Origin: Rutidosis leptorrhynchoides
Taxonomy: Eukaryota; Streptophyta; Magnoliopsida; Asterales; Asteraceae
Assembly: GCF_046630445.1 (NCBI RefSeq)
Contig: NC_092338.1
Coordinates: 343,671,501 to 343,735,500, forward strand
Reading direction: 5' to 3'
DNA: 64,000 bases
The stretch's first letter is position 1; every line of letters begins with the position of its first letter. Shown piece after piece: positions 1 to 11,168 of this stretch. The notes under the pieces were generated by a model. That model saw nothing but the letters and a program-made list of their open reading frames with translations, was not told the origin of the DNA and did not search any database. The translations under genes and the position numbers were made by a program.

Positions 1-2
1 CA

Positions 3-1508
3 AACTTCAATCGAAATCAAAACATTCTTTACAATCCAAAAGGACCCGACAATAACTCGTATAACCAACAAGGTCCGAATAACCAACCAACTCAAAACAA
101 CACTTTCAATCAACAAAGACCTGGCTTGTATAAACCACCACAACAAACCGACGAGAAGAAGTCAAATCTGGAAGAAGTGGTATTTAAGCTAGTTGAATCT
201 CAAACACAATTTATTGAAACTCAAACCCAAACGAATGAGAGGTTTGATCAGTCATTTAGAACTCAACAAGCTTCCATTTTGAATCTAGAAAAACAAGTAG
301 GTACTCTTGTTAGATTGATGAGTGAAAGGGAACAAGGAAAGCTACCGAGTAATAATGAAGTAAATCCTCGGAATGAAAATGTTAACATGATATCAACAAA
401 TTCTGAAAAACCAATACCAGAAGATGGGAAAGTTTTAGATGTAAGTAACAATGAAGAAGTTACACCACCACCACCACCCGAGTATGTAAAGCCAGTGGTG
501 GCACCATACAGACCACCCATCCCGTTTCCAAGAAAAGGAGTTGAGTATGAGCAAGTAATAGGTAATAAAGTTTGTGATACCTCTGGAAAGAAGAAGAAGA
601 AGAATAAAAAAGTGCAAGAAACAAAAACAGTAGAAGTAAACCCGGTGAAGACAGTTCCACCAAATCCTCCACCTAGGGTAGGTGATCCGGGTGAATTTAT
701 TGTTCCTTGTCTACTTAGTGACTGTGTCATGTATGATGCACTAGCAGATTTAGGTTCAAGTGTGAGTGTTATGCCTCTTTCATTATATAAGAGATTAGGT
801 GTAGGTGAGTTAACTCCAACGGATATGAGTGTTCGACTCCTTGATCAAACCATTAAGCACCCAGTTGGAATTGCTGACAACCTACCCGTTCAAGTAGGTA
901 ATTTAACCTTTCTAGTCGAATTCATTGTCATTGACATAGAAGAGGACTCAAACGTTCCTCTAATTTTAGGTCGACCATTCTTAGCGTCCACCGAGGCGTT
1001 ATTTGATGTAAGAAAGGGTAGAATGACACTTAGTAATGATGAGAAATCGATCACCTTTATGATTCGACAGTCTAAATATCCACAAACCAAAACCGTTGAA
1101 CCGACAAAAACGATTGGTAAGAACCATGTTGTTTTACCAACTCCAACGGTAATGCTTAACAATAATAGAACGCCTAAGTGTGGGGAAAATGAAGTAACAC
1201 CTAATGATGACTTGATAATAAAGAACCCCATAGTTGATACGAAATTAAATAACCCCGTTATTAACAGTTCAATGAAGAAACTTTTTAAACGGGTTATTGA
1301 TGCTAAAAGTAAGGGAAACTTTAAGTTATATAACCGGTTAGTATCCAATCTGTCGCCTAAAGAAAAGGCGAAGCTAGTTGAATTTGTGGATATTACGGAA
1401 AAAGCTGGTCACTGGCTTAAAGCAAAAGTCACAGATATGCAAGTTGATTATGGTCCAAGAGAAATTGACGATGAAGTTAATCACAATTTCGACACCACAT
1501 CTACCTAA
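3..1508 (+). CDS. gag (C-terminal part)-aspartic protease polyprotein of element A, partial at left edge
   Basis: The frame is open from the window edge to the TAA at 1506-1508, so the true start lies to the left. The first ~55 codons are Asn/Gln-rich linker, followed by a gag C-terminal helix rich in Gln and Thr that matches the equivalent part of B and C. Around 690-1070 is a retropepsin-like domain. The active-site region reads ALADLGSS (Asp codon near 747), and the downstream LILGRPFL motif is typical of Athila proteases. A ~130-residue stretch without counterpart in B or C follows, with a basic helix around 1270-1390. The last ~18 residues (ending NHNFDTTST) match the extreme end of B and C integrase. 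The frame is unbroken, so gag-protease is fused to an integrase tail with RT, RNase H and the integrase core missing. Confidence 0.85.
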   Translation, partial: NFNRNQNILYNPKGPDNNSYNQQGPNNQPTQNNTFNQQRPGLYKPPQQTDEKKSNLEEVVFKLVESQTQFIETQTQTNERFDQSFRTQQASILNLEKQVGTLVRLMSEREQGKLPSNNEVNPRNENVNMISTNSEKPIPEDGKVLDVSNNEEVTPPPPPEYVKPVVAPYRPPIPFPRKGVEYEQVIGNKVCDTSGKKKKKNKKVQETKTVEVNPVKTVPPNPPPRVGDPGEFIVPCLLSDCVMYDALADLGSSVSVMPLSLYKRLGVGELTPTDMSVRLLDQTIKHPVGIADNLPVQVGNLTFLVEFIVIDIEEDSNVPLILGRPFLASTEALFDVRKGRMTLSNDEKSITFMIRQSKYPQTKTVEPTKTIGKNHVVLPTPTVMLNNNRTPKCGENEVTPNDDLIIKNPIVDTKLNNPVINSSMKKLFKRVIDAKSKGNFKLYNRLVSNLSPKEKAKLVEFVDITEKAGHWLKAKVTDMQVDYGPREIDDEVNHNFDTTST

Positions 1509-2429
1509 GTGTGAGGAGATTCAAATATTCTAAAAAGAAAATGCTGTTTGGAGTTAGTTGTTCTGTTCTCGTGTAGTTCCGAAAATGGAATTCGATTGGT
1601 CTTTTCCGCTAGCAGACACTAAAGAACTAGTTTTCTTCCCCCATTCTGATTTTTTTTTATTTTGTAGATTTTATATGAAATTAATATGCTTTTTAAATTT
1701 AAGTTTTATGTGAATTTAAAAACAAAATTTACTTTATTTCATTAAGTAAAAAAATGATTTCTAAAATTCGTCGTGAGTTGAAGATTAGGTAGTTGAACCG
1801 AAATTACTTTAACCGAGGGCGGGACGAGAAATTTTGTTATCATTATTTTTAATTTAATTGATTTAAAGTATGCCAAAAAAAAAATATTAGATTTTATAAA
1901 TTTTTGAACGTGGGGTAATATACCCAACTTCAAAATTATGTATGTTTGTATTTTATGTTATATACAAAACAGGGTAAAATAACGCACTTTCAAAGACTGT
2001 CATTAAGTTCAGAAAAAGGTACTAATTTTGACGACAAGAAACAAAATATCAAATGTGAAATAACAACAATATGTTTGCAAACTCGGTATTTTTAATCATT
2101 TTTATACACTAATCACCCTCATGAATTTAAATTTTTACTGATTTCTTGCAAATGAGGGCATTGCAAGATCTCAAGTGTGGGGAAGGGTTATAAATTCTTT
2201 CGGGTTTGCACTTGGTTTATTTGCCAAATTTTGTGAAAATTTGAAAAATTTTCAATTAAATGAAGTCAAAATTATGTTTATACATATTTATGAACGGTGA
2301 AAACTAGGTGTTAATACCGAAATTATCGTTATCTCGGAAAGGGCATAAATTGAGAAACAACCTAAAACGCTTGAATTCATTTAAAATGGAATAAAGGAGA
2401 ATAAAAAGGCAAAGAAAGAAACTAAGTGT
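1509..2429 (+). other. 3' noncoding block of element A, first half
   Basis: No gene here. 1509-1680 aligns with the post-pol text of B (22264-22430). About 1740-1870 aligns with 23480-23590 of B, and 1880-2429 aligns with 26110-26800. The zinc-knuckle and env-like ORFs found between these blocks in B are absent. PPT-like AAGTGTGaGG/AAGTGTGGGG motifs occur at 1507 and 2173, and a third begins at 2424, where D is inserted. Confidence 0.75.
2425..2429. repeat. Target-site duplication AGTGT of element D (second copy 11169-11173)
   Basis: AGTGT directly precedes the D LTR at 2430 and directly follows the other LTR at 11168. Five bases is the normal Ty3/Gypsy target duplication. It lies within a PPT-like motif of element A. 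Confidence 0.95.
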
Positions 2430-4813
2430 TGTAGCGACCCCGACAAATCGTCAAGTGACGGCGTCGGCTACGTGGGTCCCATTACCTGATTATAAGTCTT
2501 TAAGATAACGTTTGACCAAAATATGTCGCCTTCATTTCAAAATAAAGATTGTTTCAAAGTTTACAAGAATTGTTCAACCAAAAGTTAAGTTACAACGTTA
2601 TAAGTACATTTGAAATCTAGGCGACACGGTTTAAAGTAAAGTCAAAAGACGCTCCAAGTAATGCATGCATACTCGACATCCAATGCAAGTATCAAATAGT
2701 GAGCGGAAACATGTATCACATATCGTGCAAGACCTGAGAAAAACATAGAGAAATCTGTCAACGAAAACGTTGGTGAAATCATAGGTTTAGTAAGTATTAA
2801 ACGTTGTTTTTGAACCACAAGATTTTGTATTTCCATAACGTAGATTATCCAAATCATTTGCATTCCAAAAGTGTTGTTATACACGAGCACTCAATTATCA
2901 AAACTTAACCAACGTTACCCCATCACACAGTGCTAGAACCCGCACTAAAACACAAATATATATTTCATCCGCATAACGGTAGCGAACCGTCCGAATGAGG
3001 GTTTGTTAAACCCGTATGGCCACACAATATAAGTTCTCGCTTACACCCTGCAAGTGTAACTAATGATAATCGAATTGAGGCATTTTTGTTCTAACTCGCA
3101 CGTGGAATGTTTGTTTTCACACTTGTGTTCAAAACATAAAAGTAAGTAGTACGAGATGTAACAAAGTATATGTTTTCTCAGCCCACGATTTAAAAGTATA
3201 AAATTTGTTGAAAAGGTGGGACTATGATCTCACCTCGAGTGCACGAGTATAAAGGTACTTCAACAAGTAAACGTGTGCATGAAAGTTGCTTAGCCTTGAC
3301 CTAAACAAGTAAGTTATATCAATTAACCGGTTACGACACAAGGTCGGGTGAAATGTGTTTAATTAGTCCTATGGCTCAATACGACTCGATTAAATATAGC
3401 ATGTGAATCACGTTGTCAAGTTTCATACAAGAAACAAGTATAAAAGCATGTTAGAATGATTGTATAAAAGTTTGGTTAAGTTTTACTAAAAGTCAAACTT
3501 GGTCAAAGTCAACGAAAAAGTCAACGCGTTCGGGTCGGGTCCCGAACTATTTTTCTATGCTAAATATTCATATACAAGTATATTATAACAAGTTTCATGT
3601 GAATCGGAGGTCCGTAGGTCATCAAACATTTCACGTGAAATGGGACGAGGAGGTCAGAATCTGACCAGGCACATCTGCGCGCCGCGCGGGGATGGGGCGC
3701 GCCGCGCCACCATCTGTGCAGGTCTGTTTCTGTTTTTCACAAGCATGCACGAGCTAAAAACCAAATAACCACATTTTATGATCCGTAAACAATTAGAACA
3801 TGTATCTTATATCATCGGAAAGGTAATTTGACGAGGAAAACACCTAGACACATTTCATCAAGCAATTCAACACTTACAACAACCCAAAACCGCATTAAAC
3901 GTTCATAATCAAAGTTTCAAGTTCTAAAAACGCATTTCATGATTCGGGCAACCAATTTACATGTATGATATGCCGTTTCGAAGGTAATCAAACACACATT
4001 GCAACTAAACACTTATCAACAACAATTCATAGCATTTGATGCACCAAAAGTTCATATAAAGCTTATCAACCCTAATCCAAAATCACCAAAATCACTAATC
4101 AAGTTTATGAAGTTTTACAAATCAACCTACGCATCAAAACGAAGCTAGTGATACTAGTAACACAATTAAAACATGAACTTTAACAATCAAACAACATTTA
4201 ATCTTCCAAAATGCAAGATTAAGCAAACCCATTTCAAATGTTCAAACTAGTTACTCAAAACAACAAATCGAGCAAGTAAATCATATATTCATGCTAGACA
4301 CGAGCCATAGACACTAACTAACACCATTTCAAATCAAAAACACGAATTTAGAGAAATCTAGAGTTTTAGAAATGTTACCCAAAATCGATGAAGTTAGTAT
4401 CAAATCGTAGAGAATGAAGAGAGGATCACGAAAATGTAATTTGTTTTGTTGTAAGCCTCCTAGATCGAATTTAGATGATGATTTTATGAAGTTGGGGTTT
4501 GTGTGTGTGTTCTTGCTAGAGAGAAAGAGAGAGAGAGGGAGATGGTTGAATGGTGGTGATTGGGGTGGACTAGTTGACCTAGTCAACTAGTTTGCCCCGT
4601 GTCAATTTTAGTCCCTCGAGTTTAGAAGCGGGTGCGGGATTTAACCGATCGAATATTTTTAAAACGCAAGTTAACGAGAGATGTTATAATTAAATAACGA
4701 GAATATTATGAACGTTCGTCAACGGAGTCGACGAATTTAAATACGAAAGATATTATTCTTAAAAAAAAGACGGTGTTAAAAATAAATTTAACGGAAAAAC
4801 GCGGGATGTTACA
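2430..4813 (-). repeat. 3' LTR of element D
   Basis: 2384 bp, nearly identical to 8785-11168. Its ends are TGTAGCGACC on the left and GATGTTACA on the right (+ strand reading). It carries a paired GC-rich palindrome at 3677-3707 in otherwise AT-rich sequence. Short open frames here are duplicated in the other LTR and show no protein features. Confidence 0.95.
3677..3707. repeat. Paired GC palindromes GCGCGCCGCGC in D LTR (same pair at 10032-10062)
   Basis: GCGCGCCGCGC occurs at 3677-3687 and 3697-3707, 20 bp apart start to start. Each is a perfect inverted repeat with five-base arms and a single central base. The other LTR has the same pair at 10032-10042 and 10052-10062. Both copies of the pair are intact despite the high CpG load. 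Confidence 0.9.
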
Positions 4814-6989
4814 TTATCCACACCTCAAAAGAAATTTCGTCCCGAAATTTAGTTGGAAGTAGTAGTCGATATCTCTTACTCGAGACTTTACGTTGTTCAT
4901 AATATGAATAAGTGTAGGTACGTCCTTGAGTGTTCTCATGAATTTGGATAGTCAGGGTTTTACGTTGTATTAAAGTTTGGTTTTACGATCCCCGATTTCA
5001 ACTGGTTTTCCTATGAAGAGAAGTTTGTCATCAATAGTTGGTGCATCTAAAAGGATTGCACATTCCTGTTCCGCATGACACGTTTCTAAGTTTGTTACAC
5101 GAAATGTAGGGTAAACGGAAACTTAATTGAGTCTGAAGTTCTAAACGATAGGAAGCGGTTCCAATACGCCCCAAGGTTTCAAAAGGTTCGATATTGCGGA
5201 TATAGCCTTTCTCGATTTCCCAAATTGGATTACACCTTTCCAAGGTGCGGTTTCTCAATATTACGCGGTTACACACTGGGATTTGTGAGGTTTTCATCTA
5301 AGTTTGGTATGACTCTTTTGGGCGACTACGGGTCGTCTCGAGCCCTTCTCGGACTTGGATTATCTCAATTGTTGTTTCTTGGATGAGTTAAGATTCGGTG
5401 TTTTGTTTGCCACATGCTTTGGTCCAACGAATAGGGGTATGACATTAGCGGTCATATAGGGTTTCGAAAAGTGCGTGTGAACACACGAGTGGTAACTACT
5501 GTTGTAAGAGGGATATACTAAAAGCGACCATGCAAGTTTGAAACATGTCTTTTGAAGACGTAAATCGTTCGTTTGTTCGGTTCGTCTGTTTGTGGGTGGT
5601 ACGCGGTACTCATGTCTAAGCGGGTCTTCAAGGTTTCTTGTAAAACTAGAGGCGAAACGAGTAATTCGATACGGGATATTTGACAAAGATACTCCGTGTT
5701 GGAATAGAATCTCTTAAGATATGTTTGAACAAGTCAGTTAGGGTTCGAGAAATGTTCGTTAGGGCTATTCACCCTCGTGGCGAATACTAATATAATATGA
5801 GGAATTTCTCTATCCATGGAGAAATGTCACAAGGAGTTTCCTTAAACGGAAATGCGAGCGATAAAGATAGGAGTGAAATGAGGACTGAGAATAGGATGAG
5901 CTTACATCTCGAGGTTGCCATAACGCGCCTCTAGTTGTCGAAAATTGAAGTCTGGAAGAGAAACAAGATAGTACACGTAGTTGTATAGTTCGGGGTTGAA
6001 TAATAGTTGGCCGATTATCAGAAACACAAGGACGTTAAGTCAAAGAAGAGTGAAGTATCGTTGGATTGTGTGTTATCTTAAATTCCAGTAATATCAGACA
6101 GTAACGGTGAAATAACAGAGGTATGTGTGTGGTACGTGATGACGAGAAAGTTGATCGGATCTACAGTTTAATATTCGAATTCTTCGTGCAAAATAACGAA
6201 TTTTAGTTACGTTAATTTTGAGTCGAGAGAGTATGCCTTTCGGCGTTCATGTAGAAATATTTCCATGTTTGAGTTCCATCTGTTGCTATACGATTTTAAC
6301 TAGAAATGTTGGTGTGAAGAATCACGCTCAAGGTTCGAACACGGAGAGGTTTAAAGTTTTCCCTTAGTGAGTTAACGAGTGTAAAAGTCGGGTAACACGA
6401 GAAAAGTCAGAAATGAATCTTCGGTGATAACAGGCGAGATCTAAGATTTTACGAATACAAGTCTGAGTTGGGAGAGTTTCCTGATTACATGTGGCTTGAT
6501 TTCGAGATTGATTGTAATGCCTTGACCATTAACATCATGGTCTAGAAAATTGGACTTCGTTCAACAGAAATTCTCACTCGGAGAATTTGGTATAAAGTTG
6601 CTCTTTTCTCAAAAGTTCGAGCGTAAGATGGTGATGTTGTTCGTTTTCCTTCTTTACTTAAATAAGTTAAGATGTCATCTATAGATACGATAACAGATTA
6701 GTCTATATGAATTTGCATACGCGGTTCAAGAGGTTTATGGATACGGGCGAGCCCTAAATGAATCAAACGGTACTAAGAGAGTTTTACAACTAACGTTGCG
6801 AGTTCGGAAAGTGGCTTAGGAAACATCGTCTCACTTAACCCCCAATTGATGATAACCGGAACGGAGGTCGATTTGGAACATACGGGATTCGTGCAAATAA
6901 TCATAAGGTCATGGATGCGAGGGAGAGGGTATCGGTTTCCAACCGAAAATTACTCAGTTCACAATAATCTATACAAGATGATGGGGAAA

Positions 6990-7022
<33 letters not shown>

Positions 7023-7309
7023 GAATAGGTTCCGAGCTCCCTAGTTCTATAGGTGTCATGTCAAAAGTCTTAACGTATATCCTCCAATAAAATTTATAGG
7101 CACACAATATTTTCCGTCGGTCAATTAAATTGCCTAAGTAGTGTATAGTGGAAAAAGTGAAGTGCAAAGAGTATGAGTCATAGCCTTGTTTATAAAACGT
7201 CTAACGGTAACCGAATCGAATAAACATGAAACGTGAGAATTTCGAGAAGAAACATACCCATGACTAGACCATCGTCGCCTCGGGCATCCTAGGCGTCGAT
7301 GTCGTAAGT
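4814..7309 (-). pseudogene. Decayed pol remnant of element D (RT, RNase H and integrase traces)
   Basis: Read on the minus strand, about 6960-6470 retains the shape of a chromovirus RT palm and thumb. A NRVCK-like stretch, a ruined ID-D catalytic motif, a LELL-KEQLY-KFS-type stretch and NEVQF can be followed across many stop codons. Around 5031-5300, text resembling the integrase C-terminal region (PFE-LGRIG-ASYRLEL, then a PYIS-NKLR-like stretch) remains. Around 5360-5690 further integrase-side text is open but unrecognisable. The ~2.5 kb is also shorter than a full pol of about 3.8 kb. No protease could be recognised. A poly(T) run of about 30 bp lies at 6991-7020. None of this can encode enzymes. 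Confidence 0.7.
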
Positions 7310-8362
7310 TCAACGGCGCGCGTTGGTTTTTGCTTTATTCTTTGGGCATTCATTCCTAAAATGACCCGATTGGCCGCATTTGTAGCAAATACTCGGCTTT
7401 GGTGCGTCGGGCCCCTTTTGAGTGACGGGGGCGGTACTTCCACAATACTTGGCAATATGACCACTACCTTGGCACCGATGGCAAATTAGCTTGCCACATT
7501 CACCAAAATGATGCTTGTGGCATTTGTTGCAAAAAGGTCGTGTCCCGGCATAACTTTTCTTGCCGACGGGGGTGAGAGGTTCCTTGGAAAAGTTGTTGTT
7601 GTAGTTACTCGATTGGGGGGCTTCCCATTTTCTTTTGTTGTCAACCGACTCATCCTCGGCTTTAGGTGCCGGCACTTCAATCTCGTCTACCGTTTCGATC
7701 AATTGACGGGCCATATTCAGGGCCTCTTGGTGATTACTGGGTTTGGATGACATTACTCCTTGTTTGATGCTCTTGGGAAGACCATCCATGTAAAGTTCAA
7801 CCCTTAGAGGTTCGGGGGTCACGAGGTTTGGGCACATCAAGGATAGCTCAGAAAATCGTTGATTATATGCCTTTAGGTCATTCCCGACCGCTTTTAAAGT
7901 TCTTAGTTCGTGTTCGAGCTTACGGGTCTCTTCGCGCGGGAAGTATTCGGTGATCATCTTTTTCTTTAAGTCGGCCCATGAGAGTGTGTGGGCTTCATCG
8001 ATACCCACCGACAGCACATACGTATTCCACCATGTGAGGGCGATACCGGCAAAAGTGTGGGTGGAATATTTGACTTTGTCTTGGTACCGACAACCGCTTA
8101 TGCTAAAAACGGCTTCTGTTTGCTCAAACCATCGGGTGAGCACAACCGGTCCTCCGGTCCCATCGAAGGTGTGAGGTTTGCACCCCATGAAAGTTTTGTA
8201 GGAGCAACCCTCATTTGAATTACCGGCTCCATGGTCGTTGTGGTTGTGGTTGTTATTGATGTCGGAGGAGATACTAGCCATAGCCGCACCTATGGCGGTG
8301 GCTATCATGCGTTGAAAAGCTTGTTCGGAAGTTTCATTACGTGGCCCGCGACGGGGAGGCAT
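7310..8362 (-). CDS. gag polyprotein of element D (intact, about 350 aa)
   Basis: The ATG at 8362 (MPPRRGPRN) is preferred over an in-frame upstream TTG. The protein has an N-terminal region, then a retrotransposon-gag core (PHTFDG, WFEQTE, WWNTYV, FPREE) at about residues 60-215, as in Tekay/Del gags. Three cysteine-histidine knuckles follow at about residues 275-340: an atypical CNKCHKHHFGEC and two canonical CX2CX4HX4C motifs (CHRCQGSGHIAKYC, CYKCGQSGHFRNEC). These bind the RNA genome in the particle. Length and domain order are normal and there is no internal stop, in sharp contrast to the pol next door. Expected transcription is from the LTR at 8785-11168. Confidence 0.92.
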   Translation of the reverse strand: MPPRRGPRNETSEQAFQRMIATAIGAAMASISSDINNNHNHNDHGAGNSNEGCSYKTFMGCKPHTFDGTGGPVVLTRWFEQTEAVFSISGCRYQDKVKYSTHTFAGIALTWWNTYVLSVGIDEAHTLSWADLKKKMITEYFPREETRKLEHELRTLKAVGNDLKAYNQRFSELSLMCPNLVTPEPLRVELYMDGLPKSIKQGVMSSKPSNHQEALNMARQLIETVDEIEVPAPKAEDESVDNKRKWEAPQSSNYNNNFSKEPLTPVGKKSYAGTRPFCNKCHKHHFGECGKLICHRCQGSGHIAKYCGSTAPVTQKGPDAPKPSICYKCGQSGHFRNECPKNKAKTNARR

Positions 8363-8770
8363 TGTTCCTTCAAGACACAAGAATATCGTTGATTAGTATT
8401 CTCAATAATACTAATCATGATATGGAATGATGATGTAGAGAAAATTTTCCTTGACTCGCCTTAAATTCTTTATGTCATAATGTCGGAATGTCCATATGAA
8501 TCACCGTAATATAATCCCGGAAATTATATTACCCTGATTCTCATGTGCATTTAACATTACTTCATAAAGTCAAGGTGGCGCGTCAACAAAATTTATCAAT
8601 GTAAGATCAAGATCGAATACGAGTTAGATATGATAGAAGAGTTCGAGTATAAATGCACAAATAGTCAAGTAATTCCTACTTCTGTCTATATGCCGGTTGT
8701 AGTCTAGATTCACCTATGTACCCTATGACTCGGGGTGGACACAAATGAACTCTAAATCCCTACAACCAAG
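8363..8770 (-). other. Leader between primer site and gag of element D
   Basis: About 400 bp of untranslated leader between primer-binding site and gag start. No conserved structure or ORF recognised. Confidence 0.6.
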
Positions 8771-8782
8771 GCTCTGATACCA
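8771..8782 (-). other. Primer-binding site of element D (initiator tRNA-Met type)
   Basis: The minus strand reads TGGTATCAGAGC, complementary to the 3' end of plant initiator tRNA-Met, two bases inside the 5' LTR boundary at 8785. This fixes the element as minus-oriented. Confidence 0.95.
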
Positions 8783-8784
8783 CT

Positions 8785-11168
8785 TGTAGCGACCCCGACA
8801 AATCGTCAAGTGACGGCGTCGGCTACGTGGGTCCCATTACCTGATTATAAGTCTTTAAGATAACGTTTGACCAAAATATGTCGCCTTCATTTCAAAATAA
8901 AGATTGTTTCAAAGTTTACAAGAATTGTTCAACCAAAAGTTAAGTTACAACGTTATAAGTACATTTGAAATCTAGGCGACACGGTTTAAAGTAAAGTCAA
9001 AAGACGCTCCAAGTAATGCATGCATACTCGACATCCAATGCAAGTATCAAATAGTGAGCGGAAACATGTATCACATATCGTGCAAGACCTGAGAAAAACA
9101 TAGAGAAATCTGTCAACGAAAACGTTGGTGAAATCATAGGTTTAGTAAGTATTAAACGTTGTTTTTGAACCACAAGATTTTGTATTTCCATAACGTAGAT
9201 TATCCAAATCATTTGCATTCCAAAAGTGTTGTTATACGCGAGCACTCAATTATCAAAACTTAACCAACGTTACCCCATCACACAGTGCTAGAACCCGCAC
9301 TAAAACACAAAAATATATTTCATCCGCATAACGGTAGCGAACCGTCCGAATGAGGGTTTGTTAAACCCGTATGGCCACACAATATAAGTTCTCGCTTACA
9401 CCCTGCAAGTGTAACTAATGATAATCGAATTGAGGCATTTTTGTTCTAACTCGCACGTGGAATGTTTGTTTTCACACTTGTGTTCAAAACATAAAAGTAA
9501 GTAGTACGAGTTGTAACAAAGTATATGTTTTCTCAGCCCACGATTTAAAAGTATAAAAGTTGTTGAAAAGGTGGGACTATGATCTCACCTCGAGTGCACG
9601 AGTATAAAGGTACTTCAACAAGTAAACGTGTGCATGAAAGTTGCTTAGCCTTGACCTAAACAAGTAAGTTATATCAATTAACCGGTTACGACACAAGGTC
9701 GGGTGAAATGTGTTCAATTAGTCCTATGGCTCAATACGACTCGATTAAATATAGCATGTGAATCACGTTGTCAAGTTTCATACAAGAAACAAGTATAAAA
9801 GCATGTTAGAATGATTGTATAAAAGTTTGGTTAAGTTTGACTAAAAGTCAAACTTGGTCAAAGTCAACGAAAAAGTCAACGCGTTCGGGTCGGGTCCCGA
9901 ACTATTTTTCTATGCTAAATATTCATATACAAGTATATTAGAACAAGTTTCATGTGAATCGGAGGTCCGTAGGTCATCAAACATTTCACGTGAAATGGGA
10001 CGAGGAGGTCAGAATCTGACCAGGCACATCTGCGCGCCGCGCGGGGATGGGGCGCGCCGCGCCACCATCTGTGCAGGTCTGTTTCTGTTTTTCACAAGCA
10101 TGCACGAGCTAAAAACCAAATAACCACATTTTATGATCCGTAAACAATTAGAACATGTATCTTATATCATCGGAAAGGTAATTTGACGAGGAAAACACCT
10201 AGACACATTTCATCAAGCAATTCAACACTTACAACAACCCAAAACCGCATTAAACGTTCATAATCAAAGTTTCAAGTTCTAAAAACGCATTTCATGATTC
10301 GGACAACCAATTTACATGTATGATATGCCGTTTCGAAGGTAATCAAACACACATTGCAACTAAACACTTATCAACAACAATTCATAGCATTTGATGCACC
10401 AAAAGTTCATATAAAGCTTATCAACCCTAATCCAAAATCACCAAAATCACTAATCAAGTTTATGAAGTTTTACAAATCAACCTACGCATCAAAACGAAGC
10501 TAGTGATACTAGTAACACAATTAAAACATGAACTTTAACAATCAAACAACATTTAATCTTCCAAAATGCAAGATTAAGCAAACCCATTTCAAATGTTCAA
10601 ACTAGTTACTCAAAACAACAAATCGAGCAAGTAAATCATATATTCATGCTAGACACGAGCCATAGACACTAACTAACACCATTTCAAATCAAAAACACGA
10701 ATTTAGAGAAATCTAGAGTTTTAGAAATGTTACCCAAAATCGATGAAGTTAGTATCAAATCGTAGAGAATGAAGAGAGGATCACGAAAATGTAATTTGTT
10801 TTGTTGTAAGCCTCCTAGATCGAATTTAGATGATGATTTTATGAAGTTGGGGTTTGTGTGTGTGTTCTTGCTAGAGAGAAAGAGAGAGAGAGGGAGATGG
10901 TTGAATGGTGGTGATTGGGGTGGACTAGTTGACCTAGTCAACTAGTTTGCCCCGTGTCAATTTTAGTCCCTCGAGTTTAGAAGCGGGTGCGGGATTTAAC
11001 CGATCGAATATTTTTAAAACGCAAGTTAACGAGAGATGTTATAATTAAATAACGAGAATATTATGAACGTTCGTCAACGGAGTCAACGAATTTAAATACG
11101 AAAGATATTATTCTTAAAAAAAAGACGGTGTTAAAAATAAATTTAACTGAAAAACGCGGGATGTTACA
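8785..11168 (-). repeat. 5' LTR of element D
   Basis: 2384 bp, the same length as the 3' LTR with only about ten substitutions noticed by eye. It carries the paired palindrome at 10032-10062. Confidence 0.95.

Larger units (their letters stand above)
2430..11168 (-). mobile_element. Element D: Tekay/Del-like Ty3/Gypsy retrotransposon, intact gag, decayed pol
   Basis: Two LTRs of 2384 bp each (2430-4813 and 8785-11168) flank a 3971-bp interior, with a 5-bp AGTGT duplication outside. In minus orientation the element starts TGTAACATCC and ends GGTCGCTACA. A primer site identical to the initiator-tRNA-Met type lies two bases inside the 5' LTR, and a purine-rich TTGAGGTGTGGATAA precedes the 3' LTR. 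The gag with zinc knuckles is intact. pol survives only as a stop-riddled ~2.5-kb remnant. By eye the LTRs differ at about ten positions (roughly 0.4%), so insertion is recent. Lineage is inferred from gag and from integrase and RT remnants. Confidence 0.93.

Noticed and set aside
263-730. 155-aa minus-strand ORF
   Set aside because: Lies antisense to the element A protease-gag frame; Phe/Gly runs mirror Lys and Pro codons.
4329-4586. 85-aa ORF in the D LTR, repeated at 10684-10941
   Set aside because: The duplicate exists only because the LTRs are copies; no protein features.
7508-8218. Plus-strand ORFs over element D gag
   Set aside because: Shadows of the gag gene on the opposite strand.
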